From assembly GCA_009780315.1 (NCBI GenBank), contig WRAH01000016.1:1-54654 (forward strand): a DNA stretch of 54,654 nt. Reading direction: 5' to 3'. The position numbers and the translations under genes are program-made. The notes beneath the pieces are model-generated. The model did not search any database. It had not been told where the DNA came from and was given only the letters and a program-made list of their open reading frames with translations. Below, in pieces: positions 1-9,293 of this stretch; the stretch's first letter is position 1, and each line of letters starts with the position of its first letter. The DNA comes from Defluviitaleaceae bacterium. GTDB taxonomy: Bacteria > Bacillota > Clostridia > Lachnospirales > WQUN01.

Positions 1-1
1 A

Positions 2-55
2 AAATTGCCTATTATAAAACAATTACAAGAAACACATGCAACTTTGGCACAGTAA
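2..55 (+). CDS. 3' end of an unidentified gene (partial)
   Basis: An open frame enters from the left edge and stops at TAA 53-55. Its last residues read KLPIIKQLQETHATLAQ, which looks like a helical C-terminus. A strong hairpin terminator begins about 20 bases later, as expected at the end of a transcription unit. Another frame is also open for 87 bases, so the reading frame is a judgement. No function can be assigned. Confidence 0.3.
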   Translation, partial: KLPIIKQLQETHATLAQ

Positions 56-74
56 ATAATTTTAGCATTTTGAG

Positions 75-124
75 ACAAAAATAGAGTTATGTGATTTTAT
101 AAGTACACATAACTCTATTTTTTA
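75..124. terminator. bidirectional rho-independent terminator
   Basis: AAAAATAGAGTTATGTG (77-93) pairs perfectly with CACATAACTCTATTTTT (105-121) around an 11-base loop, and T or A runs border both arms. It would end the gene entering from the left and could also stop minus-strand transcription from the gene at 205-927. Confidence 0.8.
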
Positions 125-204
125 TAACTTTGGCTTATCATTTTCGTGTTCTTACTTTGCTTCGTCAATAATTCTTTCTACATATCAATGTTCACCTATT
201 TAAA

Positions 205-927
205 CTACTTGATTATTTCAAAGATTGTATCCGCCAAAATCTTACGCTTTTCAGATGACAATAACGGTCTTTGCTGTTGAAGATAGTTACTCCACCCCAC
301 GATTCTAAGGTTTCCAAACTCACCTACCATAATGTCACATTTTGTATTTAAGTATATTGTGCTATGATATGTTAGCCTTGTAATATGCTTTTCTACATGG
401 TCTATCGCTGTTCGACCATTAACGAAAAGACAACGTAATTGCCCTACGCCTAAAATTGTGGTTAATAAATCTCCTGTATGGTGTACAAGGTCTGTTCTCT
501 GCTTATCCGTTAAATCTTTCCACTTTACACTTGTAGCCCACGGCGATATGTCGAGATTTATTATATCTCCCTTGAAATATGACATATTTACTTCTGAAAA
601 TAATTTTTCAAGTTGTCCAAACCATTGCATATAAGGTCTTTTATGGAAGAAGTTACGGAGCGATTGATATACCATTTCAGCCTGTTTTAAACTGAGAATA
701 TCATAATCACCTACACCAAGAGCATCTCTGTCAACAAACCGTTTCTTTTTTTCGGAGAATAATTCATGCTTTGTGTTGGTAAACTCTCTGTTGCTTGGAT
801 TTATTGCGATAGTTGCATATTTGGCTGTTTCAATATCTCCAAAAAATACAATGGGAATTGATTGTGGCACAATAGGAAGCCCCTTGGGAATGGGGCGACG
901 AATGTAGTCCAAAATATCTTGTTTCAT
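205..927 (-). CDS. hypothetical protein, possible uracil-DNA-glycosylase-like fold
   Basis: A soluble protein of about 240 residues with no signal peptide or membrane segment. I chose ATG 927 (MKQDILDY) over the longer frame starting at 969 because AAAGGAAGG lies six bases before it on the minus strand. An early ATIAINPS motif following a hydrophobic strand, a DISPWATS segment and a late LFVNGRTA segment recall the glycine/proline nucleotide-binding loops of the uracil-DNA glycosylase superfamily. This is a weak fold impression, and no catalytic Asp/His pair can be fixed with confidence. The gene stands alone between a terminator and a repeat-bearing intergenic region, which is typical of accessory genes. 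Function unknown. Confidence 0.7.
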   Translation of the reverse strand: MKQDILDYIRRPIPKGLPIVPQSIPIVFFGDIETAKYATIAINPSNREFTNTKHELFSEKKKRFVDRDALGVGDYDILSLKQAEMVYQSLRNFFHKRPYMQWFGQLEKLFSEVNMSYFKGDIINLDISPWATSVKWKDLTDKQRTDLVHHTGDLLTTILGVGQLRCLFVNGRTAIDHVEKHITRLTYHSTIYLNTKCDIMVGEFGNLRIVGWSNYLQQQRPLLSSEKRKILADTIFEIIK

Positions 928-1054
928 AAACGCCTTCCTTTCTTGCTCCTGCTGGATATATACGCCCAAATTGTGTAGTCTAACGTTCTTACACTAAGAT
1001 GGGCATATTTTTCTTTCAAAACCGTAGTGGTCTTTGTCACTTATGACACTAGGG

Positions 1055-1078
1055 TATAAAAAAGTGTACTTTTTTATA
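1055..1078. repeat. palindrome, left copy of an inverted pair
   Basis: TATAAAAAAGT, a GT centre and ACTTTTTTATA form a 24-bp near-perfect palindrome with 11-bp arms. Its full 24 bases are the exact reverse complement of 1160-1183. Confidence 0.75.
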
Positions 1079-1156
1079 AATGTCTACTGAATCAAATTAA
1101 GTCGAAAAATAAGATTGCATCTCTATAGTTTACATGTTAAAATTTCTTCAAATAGG

Positions 1157-1186
1157 AACTATAAAAAAGTACACTTTTTTATAGTT
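1157..1186. repeat. palindrome, right copy of an inverted pair
   Basis: AACTATAAAAAAGT, an AC centre and ACTTTTTTATAGTT form a 30-bp palindrome with 14-bp perfect arms. The inner 24 bases (1160-1183) mirror 1055-1078, so the pair encloses about 80 bp of unique AT-rich DNA. It could be operator sites, the ends of a very small non-autonomous element, or one large hairpin. Confidence 0.75.
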
Positions 1187-1307
1187 AATCTGGATTCACC
1201 CAAGCAATTATACATAGCCATACAGCTTAAATAAAAAAACATGATACTCTCTTGTTGTATTTTATATCTCCCTAATTTTTATTTGGGGGCTTTTTTATAG
1301 TTTGTAC

Positions 1308-1343
1308 AAAAAAAGAACGCTACTTTTGCAGCGTTCTTTTTTA
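1308..1343 (-). terminator. terminator of the hybrid histidine kinase gene
   Basis: AAAGAACGCT (1312-1321) pairs with AGCGTTCTTT (1330-1339) around an 8-base loop. On the minus strand the stem is followed by a run of seven or more T, 35 bases after the kinase stop codon. Confidence 0.8.
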
Positions 1344-1376
1344 TCATATTTGCTTTTTTTAAATTTTAATAAGGCT

Positions 1377-4300
1377 TCACCCAAGTAGAATACTGCGTAA
1401 TGTCGTTAGATTTTTAAGTGCTAATGCAAAATCGTATTCTTCTATTTGGCGCACTAAAATTGCAGTTTCAGGCAATGTTTGCAGCTCTTTTATCATTTCC
1501 ACACACTCATTATTACGGTTTTTTAACAGCGGCTCTAGTCTGTTCATGATATCTGCCGCCTTTTCTTTATCTAACACTTTGTTGCCCATATCATTTATAA
1601 GTTCATTGCCAGCTATTTTTGAAAGTACACCCGCCAATACTTCCAGCAATTCATCAATTTGCAATGCCGTTGGTATTTCACCTTGTACAATAGTGGTTTC
1701 AACATCCTGTGCCTTTTGCAACAATAATGTTTCACCAATAAGCCCAGCCGTCCCTTTTAGCGAATGGACAAGAATATGCATTGATTTTGTATTACCCTCT
1801 GCCCAAAATTGCTTTATCACATTGCTGGTTATGCGGTGCCGCCGTACAAAATCTGCTTTAAGCTTGTCAACTAGCTCTGGGTCAGACTGGTATCCGCTAA
1901 TACCTTCGCTTCGTCGCCGATTATCCTCTGCCGAACGGGAACGTGCCGCCGCTTCAAGTGTTTCGCTAGACTGCTTATCTCTTATATACTTTGTCAAAAT
2001 TCTGTCTAAATGTGCAGTTTGAATTGGTTTGGAAATAAAACCATCAAACCCGCTGGTAATCAGCTCTTCTGCCTGCCCAATCAATGCATTGGCAGTGAGT
2101 GCAACAATTGTACCTGTGTAGCCTAGTCTTCGCATGGTTTGCATGGCTTCTGTGCCGTCCATACCTGGCATCATTTGGTCCATAAAAACCACATCATATG
2201 TCATGCCCTTGCGTATTCTATCCACGGCAGTATGTCCACTAGTACACGTTTCAATTTGCAAATCATAAAAAGTCAAAAGCCCTCGTGCAACATATAAATT
2301 AGCATCTACGTCATCTACAACAAGCACACGACCATAGGGCATAGGCTCCGGCACAAAATTGAATCGCTTTTCCGCAGATGTTAAGCTGGTTTCAAAACGC
2401 TGTAGACGGCTGGCCGCTTTTTTACCAATAACTTCTGGCGTGCCTATTTTTTGAGGAATACACACTAATACACATGTCCCTTTATTGACTTGGCTGTCTA
2501 TACTTATTGTTGCACCCATAAGCTCCAGCAAATTGTATACAATACTCATACCCAGTCCTGTACCTGTTACATGGCTATGTTCATGAAAGCGGGTGTAATC
2601 TTGAAAAACTGAACTCAACTGCTGTTTATTCATACCCATGCCCGTATCACAAATGTGTATCTCTAGGCAAAGTTTATCTTGCATTAGTGGACGACAACTC
2701 ATATTAAGTTTTACCATGCCAGTGTTTGTATACTTAAATGCATTAGATAACAAATTGTTTATGACTTGCTTCACCCGTATTGAATCTCCAATTAACTGAA
2801 CAGGCAAGTTTGGGTCAATATTCACTACAAATTCAATATCCTTTTGACCAAGGTTAATCAGGTGCGGTTGAATTGCATCACTTACTAAACTAGAAATATT
2901 ATATTCCTTGCATAGCAAGTTCATTTTACCCGATTCAATTTTAGATAAATCCAATATATCATTTACAATATCAAGTAAAACTCCCGCAGAATCATGTACT
3001 TTAGCAAAAGATTCCTCTACAATTGGGGAAAGGGTGCCTCTTTGTAGCTGTATTTCTGCAATGCCAATAATAGCAGAAAGAGGCGTGCGAATTTCATGGC
3101 TCATACGCGCTAAAAATCGAGTTTTTGCACGATTGCTTTCTTCAATAACTTCCATACGCTGTTGCTCTGCTTGAAGCTGTCTAAGCTGGGTGATATCACG
3201 TGAATAAGTCACCGCCACATATTCATCACCCTGTTTAATACGTATGCCCTCTACTTCAAGATATATCTCTGTGCCATCCAGTTTTTTTTCTATAAATTCA
3301 AAATGGTCATGACCTTTGCTAAAAATATTATCAAGATGCTTATGACGCTCTTTTAGCGATGGTTTACCATTGGGTTGTACTTCTGTTAGGGTAACATCAG
3401 CATTTGTATCTGTATCCATAATAAAATCTTCCATGGTGGCAAAGCCGTAAACATCTAAAGTGGTTTGATTGCAGTCTATCGCATTGTAATTTTTGTCCCA
3501 GTATTCAATCATAATAGGTGCTTTATCAAACATAAGACGTATCCGTGCGTCTAGCTCATCTTGGTGTCTTTGCTGTTCTTGTTTAAGTTCATATTCAATG
3601 GCAGCTTTCATAGGGCGCAAGTCAGTAGAAAAGGCAATCACTACATCTCGTCCCATGTGTGAAGATTTTATAAGGGTAACTTCTGTAGGCAAAAGTTCGC
3701 CATTTTGCTTTTGACGCATCCATTCAAACTGCTCATGCCCCGTGGTAAAGACTTTTTTTACATTGAATAGTGCAGTTTCTTTGGAAGGCAATCCATTGGG
3801 TTGCAGTGGTGGAGACAAGTTCATAAACTCATGAATATACTCCTCTTTGCTAGAAAGATTAAACAGTTTAACAGCAAAAGGATTTGTATTGATAAGATTA
3901 AGTTCATCATCCCATAAATCAATGGCTACAGGCATGGATTCTAAAATTTTATTGGCTAAATTAAGGGCTTCCTTCTCCCTTTCCATGGATGCCTGAATAC
4001 CGCTAATATTGTGACTATACACAATAACAACTTTTTTCCCGCCTCGGTTGACACGTACAAATGTTGCTTCAAAGGGTATCTGATTGCCTTTTGCATCAAT
4101 ATGAATCCATTTTTCGCAATACGCATAACCATCTTTAAATGCCGCGGCAATGAGTGCATCACTTTTTTCCATAGACGGCGTACCGCATGGTTGAAATGCA
4201 GGCAACGTCTCTGCAAAGTGTTGGACATAATCTTTCTTATCCATTCTGTTGAATAATTCCATCACTTGACGGTTAACTTCTATGAGATTTAATTCCTCAT

Positions 4301-4757
4301 CCCAAATTTCAATCATTAAAGGCATAGAATCTAGCAGAACACGTGCATCCCTTTCTGCAACATCTATGGACATTACATTAACACCAAAACATATTACATA
4401 ATATTGACCATCAATCGTCACCTTAGCCAGTGTAATATCTACAGGCACATCTATACCATTAAGTATCTGTACAAACTTAGAATGCACTATGGCATTGGTA
4501 TCAAAAACTTTACGTATAAGCATTTTAATTTTTTCTTCAGAAGGTGTACCATCAGGTTGTACATTAGGAACAAGCTCAAAAAAACGGCTAAAGGTTTCTT
4601 CTTTTGTTTTAAACCCACTAAATCTAACAAATGCCGTATTGCAATCTACAAGTTGACAAGATTCACCCCATAAGCTACTCGGAATGGGTAATGCTTCGTA
4701 GATACTGTTTTGATTAAAAAATTCGTTTTGCACATGGTTTATAATATTGCTACTCAT
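1377..4757 (-). CDS. soluble multi-PAS hybrid histidine kinase (HisKA-HATPase-REC-Hpt)
   Basis: A cytoplasmic sensor kinase that would autophosphorylate on His and relay to its own Asp and then its own Hpt His. ATG 4757 (MSSNIIN) is chosen over GTG 4766 because the AGAGGTG site overlaps that GTG. Four PAS-like units lie at roughly residues 17-127, 137-257, 267-382 and 405-527, each with a QPxGxPS element (near 67, 189, 319 and 461). Next come HisKA with SHEIRTP (His554), HATPase with a GTGLGMS box near 732-738, a receiver near 809-925 (VVDD; phospho-Asp860 in FMDQMMPGMDG) and an Hpt with HSLKG (His998). There is no transmembrane segment, so the signal is probably intracellular or relayed. It is transcribed alone and followed by its own terminator. 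The ligand and the downstream regulator are unknown. Confidence 0.93.
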   Translation of the reverse strand: MSSNIINHVQNEFFNQNSIYEALPIPSSLWGESCQLVDCNTAFVRFSGFKTKEETFSRFFELVPNVQPDGTPSEEKIKMLIRKVFDTNAIVHSKFVQILNGIDVPVDITLAKVTIDGQYYVICFGVNVMSIDVAERDARVLLDSMPLMIEIWDEELNLIEVNRQVMELFNRMDKKDYVQHFAETLPAFQPCGTPSMEKSDALIAAAFKDGYAYCEKWIHIDAKGNQIPFEATFVRVNRGGKKVVIVYSHNISGIQASMEREKEALNLANKILESMPVAIDLWDDELNLINTNPFAVKLFNLSSKEEYIHEFMNLSPPLQPNGLPSKETALFNVKKVFTTGHEQFEWMRQKQNGELLPTEVTLIKSSHMGRDVVIAFSTDLRPMKAAIEYELKQEQQRHQDELDARIRLMFDKAPIMIEYWDKNYNAIDCNQTTLDVYGFATMEDFIMDTDTNADVTLTEVQPNGKPSLKERHKHLDNIFSKGHDHFEFIEKKLDGTEIYLEVEGIRIKQGDEYVAVTYSRDITQLRQLQAEQQRMEVIEESNRAKTRFLARMSHEIRTPLSAIIGIAEIQLQRGTLSPIVEESFAKVHDSAGVLLDIVNDILDLSKIESGKMNLLCKEYNISSLVSDAIQPHLINLGQKDIEFVVNIDPNLPVQLIGDSIRVKQVINNLLSNAFKYTNTGMVKLNMSCRPLMQDKLCLEIHICDTGMGMNKQQLSSVFQDYTRFHEHSHVTGTGLGMSIVYNLLELMGATISIDSQVNKGTCVLVCIPQKIGTPEVIGKKAASRLQRFETSLTSAEKRFNFVPEPMPYGRVLVVDDVDANLYVARGLLTFYDLQIETCTSGHTAVDRIRKGMTYDVVFMDQMMPGMDGTEAMQTMRRLGYTGTIVALTANALIGQAEELITSGFDGFISKPIQTAHLDRILTKYIRDKQSSETLEAAARSRSAEDNRRRSEGISGYQSDPELVDKLKADFVRRHRITSNVIKQFWAEGNTKSMHILVHSLKGTAGLIGETLLLQKAQDVETTIVQGEIPTALQIDELLEVLAGVLSKIAGNELINDMGNKVLDKEKAADIMNRLEPLLKNRNNECVEMIKELQTLPETAILVRQIEEYDFALALKNLTTLRSILLG

Positions 4758-4808
4758 TTGAGTCACCTCTGAGAATTTTACATTTTACATATTCACACAC
4801 AAGGATAG

Positions 4809-4837
4809 ATGACTAAAGCCCTAAATCCTGCTATACT
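4809..4837 (+). promoter_or_regulatory. candidate sigma-A promoter for ileS
   Basis: ATGACT (4809-4814) and TATACT (4832-4837) are separated by 17 bases, about 50 bases before the ileS start. The -35 is weak (4 of 6). The leader between this site and the start codon is too short to hold a T-box. Confidence 0.45.
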
Positions 4838-4887
4838 AACAATAACAGTTTTCTAAGATTTTGTCACGAGGAAAGAGGCGTACAGTT

Positions 4888-7800
4888 ATGTATGAAAAAG
4901 TACCAACAAATTTAAACTTTGCAACACGCGAAGAAGATATTTTAAACTTTTGGCGCGAAAATGAAATTTTTAAGAAAAGTATAACATTGCGTGAAGGTGC
5001 GCCCATTTACACATTTTTTGATGGCCCGCCAACAGCAAATGGACAACCTCATATTGGGCATGTGATTACACGCACAGTCAAAGATTTGATTCCACGATAT
5101 CAAACCATGAAGGGTAAACAAGTTTTGCGGAAAGCAGGCTGGGACACCCATGGTCTTCCAGTGGAATTAGAAATTGAAAAAAAGCTAGGCATTAGCGGCA
5201 AACCTGAAATTGAAAAATTTGGCGTAGAGCCTTTTATAAAAGAATGTAAGGAAAGCGTGTGGAAATACGAAGCCATGTGGCGCGAAATGAGTGAGCGTGT
5301 AGGTTATTGGGTTGATATGGACACCCCTTATGTGACCTATCACAATCATTATATAGAGTCTGTATGGTGGGCACTTTCTGAAATTTTTAAACAAGACTTA
5401 ATTTACAAGAGTTATCGTGTTGTACCCTATTGCCCCCGTTGCGGCACACCGCTTTCTAGTCATGAAGTTGCGCAGGGGTATAAAGAAGTGACAGAAGATT
5501 CTGCGTATGTATGTTTTCGTGTAAAGGGCAAGGATGAGTTTTTATTGGCGTGGACTACAACCCCTTGGACTTTACCGTCAAATGTTGGGCTTTGTGTGAA
5601 TGCCAAAGAAGAATATGCAAAGGTTTCTAAAGACGGAACTGTTTATATTATGGCAAAAGCTTTAGTTGGTGAAGTCCTTGGTGAAGAGATAGACATATTA
5701 GACACTTGCAAAGGTAAAGATTTAGAAGGATTATCCTATGAGCCACTGTTTAATTTTGCAAAAACAGATTCACCAAACTATTGCACTGTTGTTTGTGATG
5801 GATATGTAACCCTTACAGACGGTACAGGTATTGTTCACATTGCACCTGCTTTTGGTGATGATGACGCACGAATCTCCAAAGCTTATGATTTACCCTTATT
5901 GCAAATGGTAGACGCGCAAGGCTGCTTTATTAACGATGTGACTTTGTGGGCAGGCATGTGTGTGAAGGATGCAGACCCTGAAATTATAAAAGAACTTAAA
6001 AACCGTGGACAGTTATTAAAAAGAAAAGCCTACACCCATACCTATCCTTTCTGTTGGCGTTGTGATACACCGTTACTTTACTATGCTCGTGATGCATGGT
6101 TTATTCGCGTAAGCAGTTTGCGGGATAAGCTTTTAGAAAGTAATAGTAAAGTCAATTGGTTGCCTGGCAACGTAAAGGAAGGCCGCTTTGGAAAATTTTT
6201 AGAAAATGTTATCGACTGGAGTATCAGCCGCGAACGCTACTGGGGTACACCTTTGCCTATTTGGGTATGTGAAAGTGAATCATGCGGACATCGTCATTGT
6301 ATTGGCAGTATTGATGAACTTCGTCAATTAAACCCAAACACACCGGAAGATATTGAACTGCACAAACCCTATATTGATGAAATTAAATTCCCCTGCCCCA
6401 AATGTGCCGCCACCATGACACGTACCCCTGAGGTGATTGATTGCTGGTTCGACAGCGGTGCAATGCCCTTTGCCCAATGGCACTATCCATTTGAAAATGC
6501 AGATATGTTTAAACAACAGTTCCCCGCAGATTTTATTTCTGAAGCCGTTGACCAAACACGTGGATGGTTCTATTCATTGCTGGCAATTTCTACAATGCTA
6601 TTTGGAGAATCTCCATATAAAAATGTTATTGTGCTTGGGCATGGGCTTGATGAAAATGGACAAAAAATGAGCAAGTCTAAAGGAAATGCAATAAGCCCAA
6701 TGGACGCACTTTCAAAACATGGTGCAGACGCAATTCGTTGGTTCTTACTTGGCAGTTCTGCACCGTGGCTTAACTTCCGTTATTCTGATGATGCTGTAAC
6801 CGAAGGTGCCCGTCGTTTCATGGGTACACTTTGGAATACCTATGCATTTTATGTACTGTATGCGGAAATTGACCAATTTAACCCCTTTGTACATGAAGCC
6901 GTTGAGCCTTCTGTCATGGACAAATGGCTATTGTCACGATTAAACACACTCATTAAAAAAGTAGATGTTTCGCTTGAAAACCTTGAAATTACTGAACCTG
7001 CACGGGCTTTAGACCAATTTGTTGACGATTTAAGCAATTGGTATTTGCGCCGCAGCCGTGAAAGATATTGGGCAAGCGGAATGCCAGCAGATAAAATAAG
7101 CGCGTATCACACTTTGCATCATGCAATTGTAACGGTAGTAAAACTTGCCGCGCCTTTTATACCTTTTATGACAGAACAAATTTATCAAAACCTGGTTGCA
7201 AACCTTGACTCAACTGCACCCAAAAGTATTCATCTTTGTGATTTTCCTGTTGCAGATGAAAGCAAAATCAATACGGATTTGGAAGTGCAAATGGGTGCGG
7301 TGATGGATATTGTAGTTCTTGGACGTTCTGCACGCAATGCCGCCAATACAAAAAATCGTCAACCCTTATCAGAAATGTTAGTGGCATTGCCAATGACAGA
7401 TAAAAAGCTTGATGAATCCTTGCTGGAAGTCATTAAAGATGAATTGAATGTTAAGTCAATTCAATTTATAGATGATGCAAGTGGTTATGTATCCTACAAG
7501 TTTAAGCCGCAATTGCGTACACTTGGGCCCCGCTATGGCAAGCTTGTGCCAAAAATCACAGAAGCATTAAACGCCGCGCCTAGCGAAGTTATGACGGCAC
7601 TAAAAGCAGGCACATGGACAACTGAAATAGAAGGCACAGCAATTGAACTCACCATAGATGATGTGCTGATAGAAACCATGCAAAAAGATGGTTATTCTGC
7701 ATTGTCAGACAAAGGGATAACGGTGGTACTTGACACAAACTTAACACCTGCACTCATTGAGGAAGGAAATATGCGTGAATTAGTAAGCAAGTGGCAAAAT

Positions 7801-8013
7801 ATGCGCCGTGAAGCTGACTTTAATGTAACTGACCGTATAAAAGCAGGATATAGTGAAAATGCGACACTGGTAAAAGTAATAGAGAATAATGCAGCAGAAA
7901 TTTCTCAAGAAATCATGGCTATAAGCGTTATTAAAGCGCCCCCTCCAGAAGGTGCATTCACAAAAGCGTGGAATGTTAATGGAGAGAAAATTGAATTGTG
8001 GGTTATTAGATAG
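4888..8013 (+). CDS. ileS: isoleucyl-tRNA synthetase
   Basis: Charges tRNA-Ile with isoleucine; class I enzyme with a CP1 editing domain. ATG 4888 (MYEKVPTNLNF) follows GAGGAAAGAGGCG and is preferred to the in-frame TTG at 4861. The signature PPTANGQPHIGH puts HIGH at residues 55-58, and KMSKSKGN begins at residue 593. WTTTPWTLPSN of the editing domain is present. The length of 1041 residues, PPTANG rather than PPYANG, and KMSKSKGN rather than KMSKSLGN point to the eukaryote-like IleS2 group, which is known for low mupirocin sensitivity; that assignment is inference. The downstream MFS gene overlaps the stop codon by one base. Confidence 0.97.
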   Translation: MYEKVPTNLNFATREEDILNFWRENEIFKKSITLREGAPIYTFFDGPPTANGQPHIGHVITRTVKDLIPRYQTMKGKQVLRKAGWDTHGLPVELEIEKKLGISGKPEIEKFGVEPFIKECKESVWKYEAMWREMSERVGYWVDMDTPYVTYHNHYIESVWWALSEIFKQDLIYKSYRVVPYCPRCGTPLSSHEVAQGYKEVTEDSAYVCFRVKGKDEFLLAWTTTPWTLPSNVGLCVNAKEEYAKVSKDGTVYIMAKALVGEVLGEEIDILDTCKGKDLEGLSYEPLFNFAKTDSPNYCTVVCDGYVTLTDGTGIVHIAPAFGDDDARISKAYDLPLLQMVDAQGCFINDVTLWAGMCVKDADPEIIKELKNRGQLLKRKAYTHTYPFCWRCDTPLLYYARDAWFIRVSSLRDKLLESNSKVNWLPGNVKEGRFGKFLENVIDWSISRERYWGTPLPIWVCESESCGHRHCIGSIDELRQLNPNTPEDIELHKPYIDEIKFPCPKCAATMTRTPEVIDCWFDSGAMPFAQWHYPFENADMFKQQFPADFISEAVDQTRGWFYSLLAISTMLFGESPYKNVIVLGHGLDENGQKMSKSKGNAISPMDALSKHGADAIRWFLLGSSAPWLNFRYSDDAVTEGARRFMGTLWNTYAFYVLYAEIDQFNPFVHEAVEPSVMDKWLLSRLNTLIKKVDVSLENLEITEPARALDQFVDDLSNWYLRRSRERYWASGMPADKISAYHTLHHAIVTVVKLAAPFIPFMTEQIYQNLVANLDSTAPKSIHLCDFPVADESKINTDLEVQMGAVMDIVVLGRSARNAANTKNRQPLSEMLVALPMTDKKLDESLLEVIKDELNVKSIQFIDDASGYVSYKFKPQLRTLGPRYGKLVPKITEALNAAPSEVMTALKAGTWTTEIEGTAIELTIDDVLIETMQKDGYSALSDKGITVVLDTNLTPALIEEGNMRELVSKWQNMRREADFNVTDRIKAGYSENATLVKVIENNAAEISQEIMAISVIKAPPPEGAFTKAWNVNGEKIELWVIR

Positions 8014-9293
8014 TGCGAATCTCTCGTTTTCTACGCACCTTACAGTATAGTATTTCGCGGATGCGCGGTACAAATGTATGGACATTCATTATGTACGGAT
8101 TATTGTTTGACATGGTGAATAATTTGTGGCGGCCATTTGCAGTACCCTTTTTGCAACGGCTTGGTGGTTCAGAATTTGAAATTTCTTTGCTTAGTGCATT
8201 ACCCGGGTTAGTAGGCGCGCTTGTTCTACTGCCTGGGGCAATTTTATTTAGAAAATTTACAAATAAAAAAAGGGCTACAGCGGCATTTATTTTAGTTAGC
8301 CGTGCAGCACTTTTGACAGTTGCCCTTGTGCCTACACTTCCGCCGGAAATTCAGCCTTTATTATTTGTTGTTTTTGTGGCAATGATGAACTGCCCTGATG
8401 CCTTGTCACAAACATCTTTACAAAGTTTTTTAGGCACAGTTTTTAATGGAAGTGAGCGAGGGCAAGCCATTGCACTGCGCACAAAATTTGGACAAGCAGT
8501 CATTCCTATTGTTACAGTTTCCGCAGGACTTGCCATTACTTTCATTCCCAATACAGATGAACAGCGGATGATTTTATATCAAATTTTCTTTGTAGGTGCA
8601 TTTTTACTAGGACTTGTTGAGGTTTTTATCTTTAGCCGATTAAGCGTTCCAGAAGATACGAATGAAACATCGGTGACAGAAGAAAAACCATCGCAAAATT
8701 GGAAAGATATCAAAAACATTTTTAAAGATAAGAAATTCCGCGCATTTTTTATACCAGCCATTTGCTTTGCTTTTACTTGGCAAGCTGGTTGGCCTCTTAT
8801 GGGAATATTTCAAGCCATTACTCTTGAAGCATCAGAATTATGGTTTGCTATTTTTGCCCTTGTTTCTGGCACTGTTGCATTTTTTTCAGGGACGTTTTGG
8901 CAAAGACTTTTGCGTAAACGTGGAAATAACACAACTTTTGTCGTGTCTGCCGCACTTTTGGCAAGCAATATGTTTTTAGTTCCGCCTGTACCTAATGTGT
9001 ATATCATGACGGTGGTTATGGTGTTTTTTGGTTTTTCAGCTGTAGGCATTAACACCGCACTTTTAAATGGTGTGTTAGAAGCAACACCTGACGAAAATAG
9101 GCTGATGTACTTGGCCTTTTATAACACAGCCATGAACATCAGCCTATTTATTGCTCCGCTTTTTGCGGCATTGTTACTTAGCATTTTTGATAATTTGACA
9201 ATAGCTATACTTATTGTTGGCTGTATGAGAATCATCTCTACATCATTTGTATGGTTAAATCACAAGTTTAGAAAGACATGGGAATCGACTTAA
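8013..9293 (+). CDS. MFS-family membrane transporter
   Basis: A polytopic membrane protein of up to 426 residues with about twelve hydrophobic helices in two halves and a charged central loop near residues 210-245 (SVPEDTNETSVTEEKPSQ). This is the usual layout of the major facilitator superfamily. The substrate cannot be read from sequence. GTG 8013 overlaps the ileS TAG, which favours translational coupling, but no good ribosome site precedes it. ATG 8061 (MRGTNVWTF) is an alternative start and begins closer to the first helix. The 3' end overlaps the convergent parB by 26 bases. Confidence 0.8.
   Translation: MRISRFLRTLQYSISRMRGTNVWTFIMYGLLFDMVNNLWRPFAVPFLQRLGGSEFEISLLSALPGLVGALVLLPGAILFRKFTNKKRATAAFILVSRAALLTVALVPTLPPEIQPLLFVVFVAMMNCPDALSQTSLQSFLGTVFNGSERGQAIALRTKFGQAVIPIVTVSAGLAITFIPNTDEQRMILYQIFFVGAFLLGLVEVFIFSRLSVPEDTNETSVTEEKPSQNWKDIKNIFKDKKFRAFFIPAICFAFTWQAGWPLMGIFQAITLEASELWFAIFALVSGTVAFFSGTFWQRLLRKRGNNTTFVVSAALLASNMFLVPPVPNVYIMTVVMVFFGFSAVGINTALLNGVLEATPDENRLMYLAFYNTAMNISLFIAPLFAALLLSIFDNLTIAILIVGCMRIISTSFVWLNHKFRKTWEST

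Larger units (their letters stand above)
970..1376. other. AT-rich intergenic region, no gene seen
   Basis: About 400 bases without a convincing coding frame. It holds a short palindrome (TGTCA 1035-1039 and TGACA 1044-1048), two long near-identical palindromes (1055-1078 and 1157-1186), a weak plus-strand hairpin with a T-run near 1270-1297, and the terminator at 1308-1343 for the histidine kinase gene. Promoter(s) of the gene at 205-927 should lie here but no clear sigma-A pair was found. Confidence 0.6.

Noticed and set aside
1546..3714. Several open frames on the plus strand opposite the hybrid kinase
   Set aside because: They lie wholly inside the kinase gene, have no ribosome site and give low-complexity Ser/Ile-rich proteins, as expected for the complement of a real gene.
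4767..4887. T-box leader before ileS
   Set aside because: The gap is only about 120 bases, with no terminator/antiterminator pair and no recognisable T-box core.
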